From contig NZ_BAAADJ010000006.1 in the NCBI RefSeq assembly GCF_039522365.1, positions 1 through 64,000 of the forward strand: a stretch of 64,000 nt of DNA. Direction: 5' to 3'. Shown piece after piece: positions 35,075-42,128 of the stretch. The stretch is from Bacillus carboniphilus (GTDB lineage Bacteria > Bacillota > Bacilli > Bacillales > JC228). Positions within the stretch are counted from its first letter, which is position 1, and every line of letters starts with the position of its first letter. The notes under the pieces were generated by a model. That model saw only the letters and a list, made by a program, of their open reading frames with translations, was not told the origin of the DNA and made no database searches. A program made the translations under genes and the position numbers.

Positions 35075-35986
35075 TTACACACCTAAATGTTTTTTAATAA
35101 TGTCTTGTAGTCTAGCTCTTTCTTCATCTGATACAACATAGTAATAGATATTGTCCATTCGTTGACCTTTTCCATCGACTTGATAGTGGTCAATTTGTTT
35201 AACAGCACTGCTATAGTGGGACTGGAATGTGACCATTTCGTCAAAGGTTAAGTTTGTTTTTACATTGTTTCCTAGAGCAGTAAAGATGTCTTCGTATTTC
35301 CAAAGGGATTGCAGGCTTGCACCTTTTCGAATCACCGCTTCTATGATTTGGCGTTGACGTTGCTGGCGCCCTAAGTCTCCACGCGGATCCTCATAGCGCA
35401 TTCTGGAGTAGGCAAGGGCTTCTTTTCCTGTGAGCTCAATTTGACCTTCTTGGAATGTGAACCCTCCACTGTTGAAAGCGAATTGGTTTTTCACTTTTAC
35501 TCCCCCAACAGCATCTACAATTTCCTGAAAGCCTTCCATATTTATTTCAATATAGTAATCGATTGGAATATCCAGAAAATCTTCTACGGTTGCAACGGAC
35601 ATTGGCACTCCACCAAAGGCATATGCATGGTTAATTTTATCCTCGAAATCCTTTCCGATAATGGGAACTCTAGTGTCTCGAGGGATACTGATCATCTTAA
35701 TAGAGTCCTCGTTTGGATTTACTGTGAGGACAACCATGGTGTCAGAACGTCCCTTATCGTTTTCTCTTTTATCGACTCCTAGCAATAAAACAGAAAAGGG
35801 ATCTTTCTTTTCTAACGATAGCTTCTCCACCCTTTTTGCCGGTACATCCCTTTCAATTGGCTGATGCATAACACTGACTGTGTCCTGTAACGAATTATAA
35901 ACATTGTATGCATACATACATAAAACACTTAAAATCACAACCAATACCGAAGCTATTGAAAGGAAAATTTTCTTCCTTTTCGACAT
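35075..35986 (-). CDS. LytR-CpsA-Psr (LCP) family ligase
   Basis: 303 residues. One N-terminal helix (IFLSIASVLVVILSVLCMYA) anchors the protein, followed by the LCP domain: LLLGVDKRENDKGRSDTMVV, ISIPRDTRVPI, KINHAYAFGG, LTGKEALAYSRMRYEDPRGD and RQQRQRQIIEAV. The conserved Asp and Arg residues for pyrophosphate-lipid binding are present. LCP enzymes attach teichoic acid or capsule to peptidoglycan outside the membrane. ATG 35986 is preferred because AAGGG abuts the earlier ATG 35998. It heads the locus, so it may anchor this polysaccharide. Confidence 0.92.
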   Translation of the reverse strand: MSKRKKIFLSIASVLVVILSVLCMYAYNVYNSLQDTVSVMHQPIERDVPAKRVEKLSLEKKDPFSVLLLGVDKRENDKGRSDTMVVLTVNPNEDSIKMISIPRDTRVPIIGKDFEDKINHAYAFGGVPMSVATVEDFLDIPIDYYIEINMEGFQEIVDAVGGVKVKNQFAFNSGGFTFQEGQIELTGKEALAYSRMRYEDPRGDLGRQQRQRQIIEAVIRKGASLQSLWKYEDIFTALGNNVKTNLTFDEMVTFQSHYSSAVKQIDHYQVDGKGQRMDNIYYYVVSDEERARLQDIIKKHLGV

Positions 35987-36170
35987 AATTCTGCACATCC
36001 CTTATTGATATAGATTTTACCTTACAAGTTATAAATTGGAATATCAAGAGAAGAAAGTATTTATTTGGGCATGTATCCATATGGTGCCAAATTCCTATTA
36101 TAGAAGAAATGGGGGTGGGTCTCAATGATTATGGGTGGGGATTTTGGGGTGTATTTCCATTTTATGGAGT

Positions 36171-36208
36171 GTGTCATTTTACCAATTTTTTCGACATTTA
36201 CATTTTCA
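36171..36208 (+). repeat. Shared ~37-bp element, copy 1
   Basis: GTGTCATTTTACCAATTTTT then TCGACATTTACATTTTC. A close copy lies at 37117-37153, just before the RiPP promoter. This copy is 130 bp before a 46-codon ORF. The rest of 35987-36336 shows no gene I trust. Confidence 0.6.
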
Positions 36209-36336
36209 TTTGTTCCGTAGGGAACTCGAACAGGCTTTGGTCGCTGTTGTTGTATTGAGGTTGGAGTGGTGAGGAGTGTTTCTGAGTTCTTTTTATTGGA
36301 TTTTTGAGGGTAATAGATGGAGAAAGGGAATGGAAG

Positions 36337-36477
36337 ATGCATTGGACAGAATCCAGTACTGATTCTCTAGAAGCGCGTTCTGTATTAGAATCAATTGAAG
36401 AAGATTACCTTGATGGTAGTATTTCTTCATGTGAGTTAACTGAGTCGGTTAATTATGGAATGCTTCATGTACGTTGA
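36337..36477 (+). CDS. Small acidic protein, unknown
   Basis: A 46-residue frame: MHWTESSTDSLEARSVLESI then EEDYLDGSISSCELTESVNY and GMLHVR. ATG 36337 is preceded by AAAGGG at about eight bases. It is acidic, with one Cys, and no match to a family I know. A hairpin follows at 36541. The 37-bp element upstream is shared with the RiPP precursor operon, so it could be part of the same system. It may still be a chance frame. Confidence 0.4.
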   Translation: MHWTESSTDSLEARSVLESIEEDYLDGSISSCELTESVNYGMLHVR

Positions 36478-36540
36478 GTTTGGTAAGGATGAATTAGATA
36501 GATAGTGGATTAGTTTGAAGAGGTTTTTTTGGGGGATAGT

Positions 36541-36569
36541 TCAAGCTCAGAGGTTAACTCTGAGCTTGA
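36541..36569 (+). terminator. Hairpin terminator
   Basis: TCAAGCTCAGAG pairs with CTCTGAGCTTGA, followed by TTTGTGTGGTT. A GGGACA/TGTCCC repeat follows at about 36650-36680. Confidence 0.55.
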
Positions 36570-36679
36570 TTTGTGTGGTTGTAGAAAGTGACTGATGGCC
36601 TTCTTCTATAAGTCTTAATTGTTTTGAGTCTTTTTGTTGAGTGAGGCGGGACACTGAAACCTGTCCCTGGTGTCCCGTG

Positions 36680-36937
36680 TCAGTCCGTGAGCCAAGTTGG
36701 TTTTCTTTTGAAGCCGATGTGATAGGTAGTGGATTGTTGGATGACTTGGTGCTCGCCGATTCGGATGACTTGGAAGTCTTTTTCTTGGCCGATGATGATT
36801 CCTTTTGGGTGCTCGGATAGGCAGCGGTTTAAGAGTTGGATTTGTTTTTCGATTTCGGTGTCGTCTTTTGGATTAGATGGGTTTGTGTTGCCGATTGTTA
36901 TTCTTTTTATAAAAGTGATATCGGTTAGATCGTTCAT
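36680..36937 (-). CDS. Conserved hypothetical protein
   Basis: 85 residues with a regular soluble composition: ITFIKRITIGNTNPSNPKDD, LLNRCLSEHPKGIIIGQEKD, then FQVIRIGEHQVIQQSTTYHI and GFKRKPTW. I recall similar short proteins of unknown function in other Bacillaceae. The start is supported by GGGAGGGAACAAAC before ATG 36937. Its stop lies at the edge of a GGGACA repeat, as for several other genes here. Nothing links it to the neighbouring peptide operon. Confidence 0.68.
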   Translation of the reverse strand: MNDLTDITFIKRITIGNTNPSNPKDDTEIEKQIQLLNRCLSEHPKGIIIGQEKDFQVIRIGEHQVIQQSTTYHIGFKRKPTWLTD

Positions 36938-37116
36938 GTTTGTTCCCTCCCTCTCCTACTTTATTCGCGGTTGGAGGATGGTAGTCCTACTTTGTTTAGT
37001 ACTTTTTTACTTTGAAGGGGTGAAAGTGGTTCGAATGGGGTGATTTTGGTGTGGTTGATTTAGGACTATTTGATCGGTACTGGTAATTAGTTACCAGTTG
37101 GCGATGTGGACGAGTT

Positions 37117-37153
37117 GTGTCATTTTTACCAATTTTTACAATATTTACATTAT
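37117..37153 (+). repeat. Shared ~37-bp element, copy 2
   Basis: GTGTCATTTTTACCAATTTT then TACAATATTTACATTATTC, ending five bases before the -35 of the precursor promoter. Copy 1 is at 36171. Its position suits an activator or repressor site. Confidence 0.55.
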
Positions 37154-37157
37154 TCTG

Positions 37158-37186
37158 TTGATTTCGTATTTGCGTAATTATATAGT
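37158..37186 (+). promoter_or_regulatory. Sigma-A promoter of the peptide operon
   Basis: -35 TTGATT (37158-37163), 17-bp spacer, -10 TATAGT (37181-37186). Transcription would begin near 37193, 27 bases before the first precursor gene. Confidence 0.7.
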
Positions 37187-37219
37187 GGTGACATCCCAAA
37201 GAAAGAGGAGGGTTGTCAC

Positions 37220-37282
37220 ATGAAAATTAAAGTGCGTAAGAATGAGAAGTTAACTCCAACTGCTAATGTTTATGGTGGGTAA
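37220..37282 (+). CDS. RiPP precursor peptide 1 (20 aa, C-terminal YGG)
   Basis: 20 codons: the first 14 residues are MKIKVRKNEKLTPT and the last six ANVYGG. A strong site (AGAGGAGGG) precedes ATG 37220. The peptide is identical in protein to the second copy but differs from it at five or more synonymous positions, which argues for selection on the peptide. The basic, Lys-rich first half looks like a recognition leader and the Gly-Gly end like the tail of ThiS, MoaD or ubiquitin that E1-type enzymes adenylate. It is likely the substrate of the ThiF-like enzyme downstream. No family name is known to me. Confidence 0.8.
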   Translation: MKIKVRKNEKLTPTANVYGG

Positions 37283-37321
37283 TGATGAGCGTGTATCCTA
37301 CTGTGAAAGGGGGTTACCTCG

Positions 37322-37384
37322 ATGAAGATTAAAGTACGTAAGAATGAGAAGCTTACTCCTACTGCTAATGTTTATGGCGGGTAA
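37322..37384 (+). CDS. RiPP precursor peptide 2 (20 aa, C-terminal YGG)
   Basis: Second 20-codon gene, encoding the same peptide as the first with different synonymous codons (for example GTA/GTG, CTT/TTA, GGC/GGT). ATG 37322 follows AAAGGGGG. Tandem copies raise precursor dose, as in many peptide pathways. A GGGACA/TGTCCC repeat lies between this gene and the third copy. Confidence 0.8.
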   Translation: MKIKVRKNEKLTPTANVYGG

Positions 37385-37485
37385 TGGATATTTCTAATCA
37401 CTTCTATTAGGGAAGTGGGACACTGAAACCTGTCCCCCCTGTCCCATCGGACGCTGAAATCTGTCCCTTGAAAGGAGGATTTGTG

Positions 37486-37548
37486 ATGAAGATTAAAGTG
37501 CGCAAAAACGAGAAATTAACTCCAACAGTTATTCCATACGGCGGATAA
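37486..37548 (+). CDS. RiPP precursor peptide 3, variant core
   Basis: Third 20-codon gene. Residues 1-14 (MKIKVRKNEKLTPT) are the same as in the first two, but the tail is VIPYGG instead of ANVYGG. A strict first part with a changed last part, and YGG kept, is the leader-core pattern of modified peptides. ATG 37486 follows AAAGGAGG. It is the copy nearest the enzymes. Confidence 0.8.
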   Translation: MKIKVRKNEKLTPTVIPYGG

Positions 37549-37641
37549 TCTACTAAACTACTGAATTTTACACATCAAAAAGGAAAGCGTAGCAGTTCAA
37601 CTGTTTACGCAGCATCAGCTTACATTTTTCATTATATAAAC

Positions 37642-37741
37642 AGAGGGTGACGGTTCTTGAGGTGTTTCCCCTCCCACATATTCTTACATATTGTGTGTTT
37701 GGGTGGGGGGTTAGCCCTCCAGTTGTCACCCTCTTTTTTTA
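37642..37741 (+). terminator. Terminator-like attenuator between precursors and enzymes
   Basis: AGAGGGTGAC (37642-37651) pairs with GTCACCCTCT (37725-37734), followed by TTTTTTTATT. The long loop can form an inner stem (CCCCTCCCACA with TGT...GGGTGGGG). Partial read-through would give many peptides per enzyme. The T-run ends about 30 bases before the ThiF-like start codon. Confidence 0.7.
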
Positions 37742-37773
37742 TTACATATAGACTTATTCCAAGGAGGATTAGT

Positions 37774-38928
37774 ATGAATCCAGAGTTTAAGAAAACGTTT
37801 CGGCCTGTTATCCAGAAACCTGGGGCCATTGAAGTGGCGAACGGGAAAAATACGATTGAACTGGATGATGAGGATGGAAAGCTATATGCTTTGTTGAATT
37901 TATTAGACGGGAGTCGGTCGGTTACAGAGATTGCGCGGACTCTTGACATTCCACTGTCTGACATGATGGAGGCGTTAGAAGCATTGAACGAGCTTGGCTT
38001 CTTAGAATACAACTCCGCCCCATCCACCTATTCCCCTACTGAGCTTGAACGGTATCAAGCAAATCTTAATTACTTCTCAGGGTTTGCCTCTCTCCAAAAA
38101 AGTAAGTTTTCATATCAAGATGCATTGCGGGATGCGAAGGTAGCGGTCCTAGGATTGGGAGGCGGCTGTTTGACGGCCACCTATTTGGCTGGACTCGGAG
38201 TCGGTGAGATTGTTGGGGTTGATTTTGATACGATTTCGCGGACGAATTTGAACCGGCAGTTTTTGTATTGTGAGGATGATGTTGGGCGTTTGAAGTCTGA
38301 GGTAGCAGAGGAAAAGATTCGTCGGGTGAATCCTGAGGTAAAGGTGACGATGGTGAACAGGGAGATTCGTGGTTTCGAAGACTTGTTGGATATTTTAGAG
38401 GGCTGCGATGTCGCGGTTAGCATGATGGATCAGCCTGCTTTGATTAGTCACCGTTGGGTGAATGCGGCTTGCGTGAAGCTTGGTATTCCATATTATCGAG
38501 GAGGTTTTAGTAACCATTCGATGATTTGGGAGCGTTTTACGCCTGGCGGGGATGAACCTTGCTACGATTGTAAGTTGATAGATTTGTTGCAGAAGGGTCA
38601 GGAGGATGCGGTTTATCGGTTGAAGACCAATTACGGGCGGATTTTTTCAGGGGTGAATACGGGATTTGCTCCGAATGTGTCGATTTTGACTGGGTTGTAT
38701 ATTGCGGATGTTGTAAAATACATAACTGGTCATGCCCAACTATCTAAGCCGTTTATTGAGATGGATACGGCGACGATGGAGATGGTGTTGTCGGATCATG
38801 ATTGTGAGAAGAAGGCTTGTTGCCCTACTTGCGGGGCTGGGGCTGGAGCTGAGTTGGATCGGATGGTTGGCTTGGATGAGTTGATTGAGATTGGATTGAG
38901 TGCGGAGGTTTTAGTTGATGAGCTTTGA
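37774..38928 (+). CDS. ThiF/E1-like adenylyltransferase with PqqD-like N-terminal domain
   Basis: 384 residues. Residues 15-85 form a PqqD/RRE-type winged helix (ALLNLLDGSRSVTEIARTLD, ALEALNELGFLEY) expected to bind a leader peptide. Residues 115-345 are the E1 domain: VLGLGGGCLTATYLAGLGVG for ATP, DFDTISRTNLNRQFLY with the catalytic Arg, and a zinc site from EPCYDC and CCPTCG. Such enzymes adenylate a C-terminal carboxylate, as MccB does for microcin C and ThiF/MoeB do for GG-tailed proteins. ATG 37774 follows AAGGAGG. It overlaps the protease gene by 11 bases. The final product chemistry is not readable. Confidence 0.88.
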   Translation: MNPEFKKTFRPVIQKPGAIEVANGKNTIELDDEDGKLYALLNLLDGSRSVTEIARTLDIPLSDMMEALEALNELGFLEYNSAPSTYSPTELERYQANLNYFSGFASLQKSKFSYQDALRDAKVAVLGLGGGCLTATYLAGLGVGEIVGVDFDTISRTNLNRQFLYCEDDVGRLKSEVAEEKIRRVNPEVKVTMVNREIRGFEDLLDILEGCDVAVSMMDQPALISHRWVNAACVKLGIPYYRGGFSNHSMIWERFTPGGDEPCYDCKLIDLLQKGQEDAVYRLKTNYGRIFSGVNTGFAPNVSILTGLYIADVVKYITGHAQLSKPFIEMDTATMEMVLSDHDCEKKACCPTCGAGAGAELDRMVGLDELIEIGLSAEVLVDEL

Positions 38929-40120
38929 GTTGAGTTTGAAGTCTGTGGTGGATTGTCGGCATTTGAGTGTGCAGCCGGATGGAGATGAGTTTTCTGTTGG
39001 CGATCCCTATTTGGGTGAGTTTATTCGGGTGCCTGAGGTTGCGGTTGATGTCGTGCGGTTGTTTGATGGGCGGCGGACGGTTGAGGATGTACATAGGTTG
39101 ATGCTGGAGAAGTATGAAGAAGAAGTGGACGTGTTGGATTTTGCGGTGACACTGCTTGAGTGTGATTTGATTTATAGTGTGGATGGTGCGGTGGTGCATC
39201 CGGAGGTTCGGCGCGAGGCTAGTGAAGGTCTGTATAGGTTGGGGCGGTTTTTTTATAGCCGTGTGATGATGGGTGTGTATGTGGTGGCTGCTGTGGTCGC
39301 GGTGGTGATGATGGTTATGCGACCGGAGTTGTTTCCGGCGTTTCGAGATGTGTTTGTGTATGAGTCAGTTGGGTTTAGTGCGTTGAATATTTTGGTTGTG
39401 ACGGCTGCGTTGACGGTGTTGCACGAGGTTGGGCATTTGTTGGCGGCGTCGGCTTGTAGGGTGAATTCTCGGATTCGGTTGAATTTGCGGTTGATTTTTT
39501 TGGTGGCGGAGACGGATATGACCGGGTTGTGGGGCGTGGAGAAGAAGAAGCGCTATGTACCATTTATGGCCGGGATGATGTGGGATGGTTTGGTGATTGC
39601 GGTGTGTTTGGGGGTTCAGTGGTTTGGTGTTGGAGGTCCGGTGGTTGAGGCGTATGCCGCGATGGTTGTGTTCATTTGTATGATGAATGTGTTGTGGCAG
39701 TTTGTTGTGTTTTTCCGGACAGATCTGTATTTTGTGTTGAGTAATTGGAAGAATACGTCTGCGTTGCATCAGCATAGTATGTTGTATTTGCGGCGTAGGG
39801 TGTTGGGCAAGCAGGAGGATGCGTGGGATGAGTTGCCGGAGCATGAACGGAAGAATGCGACTTGGTTTGGGATGTTGTATGGCGTGGGTGCTGTGGTGGC
39901 GATTGGCGTGTTTGCGTACTTCCAGATTCCGCCGCTCGTGTATGGGGTGAATTTAGCTGTTGGGAATATGATTGGGCATCCGGTTGGGAGCTTTGTGTTC
40001 TGGGATGGTGCGATTGTGTTGATGGTGTTAGCGGTGAATGGCGTGCTGTGGCTGCTTGGATTGCGGACGAATGTGCGGGAGCGCAGGCGGATGCGGGAGC
40101 AGCAAGGGGCTGTGGCTTGA
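38918..40120 (+). CDS. M50-family membrane metalloprotease with PqqD-like N-terminal domain
   Basis: 400 residues. Residues 10-85 resemble PqqD (FIRVPEVAVDVVRLFDGRRT, DFAVTLLECDLIY). About six membrane helices follow, with the zinc motif HEVGH at 169-173 and a distal FFRTDLYFVLSNWKNT segment as in YydH-like peptide metalloproteases of RiPP clusters. It probably cleaves the modified peptide at or in the membrane, and may help export since no ABC transporter is nearby. ATG 38918 lies behind GGAGGT and overlaps the ThiF-like gene. The coding strand is strongly G-rich, leaving open but meaningless frames on the other strand. Confidence 0.87.
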   Translation: MSFELSLKSVVDCRHLSVQPDGDEFSVGDPYLGEFIRVPEVAVDVVRLFDGRRTVEDVHRLMLEKYEEEVDVLDFAVTLLECDLIYSVDGAVVHPEVRREASEGLYRLGRFFYSRVMMGVYVVAAVVAVVMMVMRPELFPAFRDVFVYESVGFSALNILVVTAALTVLHEVGHLLAASACRVNSRIRLNLRLIFLVAETDMTGLWGVEKKKRYVPFMAGMMWDGLVIAVCLGVQWFGVGGPVVEAYAAMVVFICMMNVLWQFVVFFRTDLYFVLSNWKNTSALHQHSMLYLRRRVLGKQEDAWDELPEHERKNATWFGMLYGVGAVVAIGVFAYFQIPPLVYGVNLAVGNMIGHPVGSFVFWDGAIVLMVLAVNGVLWLLGLRTNVRERRRMREQQGAVA

Positions 40121-40211
40121 GTTGTTGGACCTGTCACTTGGGTGATGGGTCTTTGTTTTTTTACTGTAAGGTGGGTCAAGTGTTTGGGCACGGAACTCGA
40201 TTTCCCTATAG

Positions 40212-40245
40212 AACCAAGTAACCGGCTTTTTGTTAATTTAAGTGC
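40212..40245 (+). repeat. CCGG leader of array 1
   Basis: AACCGGCTTTTTGTTAATTT then AAGTGCCGGCT. The pattern NGCCGG...TTAATTAA...GGCCGG recurs before most arrays (40735, 44411, 47513, 49794, 52987). Confidence 0.6.
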
Positions 40246-40265
40246 CGGCTGTGGGGTTACTGTCA

Positions 40266-40437
40266 TTTTTTCGGAAGTTAGCCTCTTGTTTTCGGAACTT
40301 GTGGGATGTTTTTCAGAAGTTCGTGCTGTTTTTTCAGAACTCACGAGGCTTTTTTCAGAACTTGTCTTATCTTTTTCAGAAGTTAGGCGAGCTTTTTCAG
40401 AACTTGAGGATGGTTTTTCGGAACTTACACGCTCGGA
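40266..40437 (+). repeat. 21-bp array 1 (TTCAGAACT type, 8 units)
   Basis: The core TTTTTC(A/G)GAA(C/G)T begins at 40270, 40291, 40312, 40333, 40354, 40375, 40396 and 40417, exactly 21 bp apart, with variable spacers. The period is a multiple of three and lacks stops, so two frames stay open by chance. Confidence 0.92.
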
Positions 40438-40492
40438 GTTTTTATATCACATCGAACACGCACCCAAATGGCGGAACAGGGGATCTGTTACG

Positions 40493-40669
40493 TCATTCTC
40501 CCCCTCCACCACCGTCTCCTCCGTTGTCTCCAAAGAAATCTCCGCTAGAGTCACGAGCGCTGGAGTTATGGTTGTCAGTGTCGTCGATGAAATAGCCTTT
40601 TTTGTAGAGACTGCCAGCTACGGCAACGGCTATACCAACAAGGACTACTATAATCACAATACCACCCAT
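40493..40669 (-). CDS. Small single-pass membrane protein with Gly/Asp-rich tail
   Basis: A 58-residue frame: MGGIVIIVVLVGIAVAVAGS forms one membrane helix, then LYKKGYFIDDTDNHNSSARD and a tail with GDNGGDGGGGGE. ATG 40669 is preceded by AAGGGTTAA. The composition is far more protein-like than the plus-strand frames spanning it, which come from the adjacent array. Similar short TM plus Gly/Asp-rich proteins occur in Bacillaceae; function is unknown. It is wedged between two arrays and is the only minus-strand gene from 37 to 42 kb. Confidence 0.68.
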   Translation of the reverse strand: MGGIVIIVVLVGIAVAVAGSLYKKGYFIDDTDNHNSSARDSSGDFFGDNGGDGGGGGE

Positions 40670-40734
40670 TTAACCCTTGTTTCTACTTAAGTGAATTTTA
40701 CCATAAATTGGACTTATCTGAGTTTTGGGGGGGG

Positions 40735-40762
40735 TTTTTTATTAATTTAAGTGCCGGTTTTG
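40735..40762 (+). repeat. CCGG leader of array 2
   Basis: TTTTTTATTAATTTAAGTGC then CGGTTTTG, the right half of the leader pattern. A complete CCGG element (AGCCGGCTTTTTATTAAATA then AAATCCGGTTG) lies on the far side of the array at 40968-40999. Confidence 0.5.
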
Positions 40763-40779
40763 GGTGTGGTAGAAGGAGA

Positions 40780-40956
40780 TATCGGGGGCTATCGGAAACT
40801 TCGGGGCTTCTATCGGAAAAGAATAGAGTTCTATCGGAAACTTTTTGCCTTTATCGGAAACTATGAGTCTTCTATCGGAAGTATTCGTGCCTCTATCGGA
40901 AACAATAGACAGCCTATCGGACATTATTTCGGGTCTATCGGAAATTTCTTTAACCA
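40780..40956 (+). repeat. 21-bp array 2 (TATCGGAAA type, 8 units)
   Basis: TATCGG occurs at 40780, 40790, 40811, 40832, 40852, 40873, 40894, 40915 and 40936. Apart from the first 10-bp step and one 20-bp step, spacing is 21 bp. Confidence 0.92.
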
Positions 40957-41002
40957 CAGCACAAAAACAGCCGGCTTTTTATTAAATAAAATCCGGTTGT
41001 TG

Positions 41003-41033
41003 GTGGGACAGTGAAACCTGTCCCCTATGTCCC
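41003..41033 (+). repeat. GGGACA/TGTCCC dispersed hairpin
   Basis: GTGGGACAGTGAAACCTGTC then CCCTATGTCCC: a GGGACA arm followed by two TGTCCC arms. Other copies lie at about 1573, 4233, 36650, 37413, 41423, 41482, 42055, 42308, 42343, 44643, 44731, 50167, 52891 and 53354. Confidence 0.8.
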
Positions 41034-41097
41034 TAGTTGTGAATCCGTGGGTAAGGCAATAGAATGGAAGTAACAGGAAATCACTGAGGGGGATTGG

Positions 41098-41418
41098 ATG
41101 AGGTATCTTTGGTTAATCGGCGTAGTGGTTGTTTTGTTAAGTGGCTGTGGACCATTTAAAGTTTCGGAAGATTGTGCTTGTGTCGGTGTATTGAGAGTGA
41201 ATGGGGATAACTATACTGAAGGTAGTGGCGAGTATACACCGGGTGAATTGGTTGGAAAAGTGAAGGAAAGGGTAGATCCGAGTGACGACATTATAGTTGG
41301 CAACTTTAGATCTGATACTTTAGAGGTAGAGACTGAGATTTATCAGGCGGTTGAAGATGAGTCTGTGTTGCTTGCGAAGATTAGTGATGATGAGTATGAG
41401 GTTTTTATTAAGGAGTGA
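41098..41418 (+). CDS. Small lipoprotein
   Basis: 106 residues. The N-terminus is a lipoprotein signal (MRYLWLIGVVVVLLSGCGPF, lipobox LSGC with Cys 17). The mature part holds an EDCACVG motif and an acidic domain (EYTPGELVGKVKERVDPSDD, EYEVFIKE). It would be anchored to the outer face of the membrane. A much shorter lipoprotein at 42129 shares the LLSGC signal and a CGCGE motif. ATG 41098 follows GAGGGGG. Function is unknown. Confidence 0.82.
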   Translation: MRYLWLIGVVVVLLSGCGPFKVSEDCACVGVLRVNGDNYTEGSGEYTPGELVGKVKERVDPSDDIIVGNFRSDTLEVETEIYQAVEDESVLLAKISDDEYEVFIKE

Positions 41419-41422
41419 AGCA

Positions 41423-41511
41423 GTGGGACAGGGTTCCTGTCCCTGCTGTCCCATCATTAACTAAAAGCCGGTTATTGGTTGAGTGGGACAGCAAACCCCC
41501 CTTCTGTCCCA
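41423..41511 (+). repeat. Two GGGACA hairpins flanking a CCGG half-element
   Basis: GTGGGACAGGGTTCCTGTCC... at 41423-41452 begins just after the lipoprotein stop. AAAGCCGGTTATTGG follows at 41463, then a degenerate second copy (GTGGGACAGCAAACCCC...TGTCCCAG) at 41482-41511. Confidence 0.7.
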
Positions 41512-41579
41512 GCAAAACCCCCGTGTCCGGTGTCATCATTGTAAGTGGTTTTTCATACTATAAAGGTGGGGTGAAAAAA

Positions 41580-42017
41580 ATGCCGAGAGTTAAATATCGT
41601 GATTCGGACGTTGCGTTGATGGCGAGGATGATGAGGGCGGAAGCCGAGGGTGAAGGTCAGCAAGGAATGCTGTATGTTGGAAATATCATTGTGAATCGAG
41701 CTATAGTCGATTGTTTAGACTTTAAAGATGTAAGAACTATTAACGATGTAATTTTTCATGTACAAGGTGGAAATTATTCCTTTGAAGCTGTTCAAAAAGG
41801 GAATGTGTTTTATCAAAGAGCGAGAGAGGTTGAGAAGAGATTGGCCAAAAAGAATTTGGATTATTGGAGACAACATCCAGCCAAATATTCTCTTTGGTAC
41901 TTTAATCCATACGCTCCATGCCCACCAACATGGTACGGCCAACCTTTTGCTGGTCAATTTAAGGATCATTGTTTTTATGAACCGAAACCTGGAACATGCC
42001 CTAGTGTATATTTGTAA
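41580..42017 (+). CDS. Cell-wall hydrolase, SleB/CwlJ family
   Basis: 145 residues: VALMARMMRAEAEGEGQQGM, YVGNIIVNRAIVDCLDF, TINDVIFHVQGGNYSF, KYSLWYFNPYAPCPPTWYGQ and DHCFYEPKPGTCP. These are the motifs of hydrolase_2 (SleB/CwlJ), with the catalytic Glu in RAEAEGE. Relatives degrade spore cortex muramic-delta-lactam or act in the vegetative wall; CwlJ itself lacks a signal peptide, as here. ATG 41580 follows AAAGGTGGGG. Its role in germination is possible, but no GerQ/YpeB-like partner is nearby. Confidence 0.9.
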   Translation: MPRVKYRDSDVALMARMMRAEAEGEGQQGMLYVGNIIVNRAIVDCLDFKDVRTINDVIFHVQGGNYSFEAVQKGNVFYQRAREVEKRLAKKNLDYWRQHPAKYSLWYFNPYAPCPPTWYGQPFAGQFKDHCFYEPKPGTCPSVYL

Positions 42018-42021
42018 GGCC

Positions 42022-42051
42022 GAGCTTACTCGCTTTGAGTAAGCTTTTTTT
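42022..42051 (+). terminator. Terminator after the SleB-like gene
   Basis: GAGCTTACTC-gcttt-GAGTAAGCTTTTTTT, directly followed by another GGGACA-type repeat. Confidence 0.85.
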
Positions 42052-42128
42052 GATGGGACAAGGGGACAGGTTTAGTGTCCCAGTGTGGTAGAATGAGATT
42101 ATTAGGGAGAATTCATGGGGGTATATGG

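Noticed and set aside
36061-36342. 93-codon minus-strand frame ending APYGYMPK
   Set aside because: No ribosome-binding site, Pro/Thr/Lys-biased sequence without domain pattern; the region holds repeated non-coding motifs.
36996-37199. 67-codon minus-strand frame across the RiPP promoter
   Set aside because: It overlaps a well-placed sigma-A promoter and has no start signal; composition is not protein-like.
39365-39844. 159-codon minus-strand frame opposite the M50 gene
   Set aside because: It mirrors a G-rich coding strand, has His/Gln/Arg/Asn-biased composition and no ribosome-binding site; the plus-strand protein has clear motifs.
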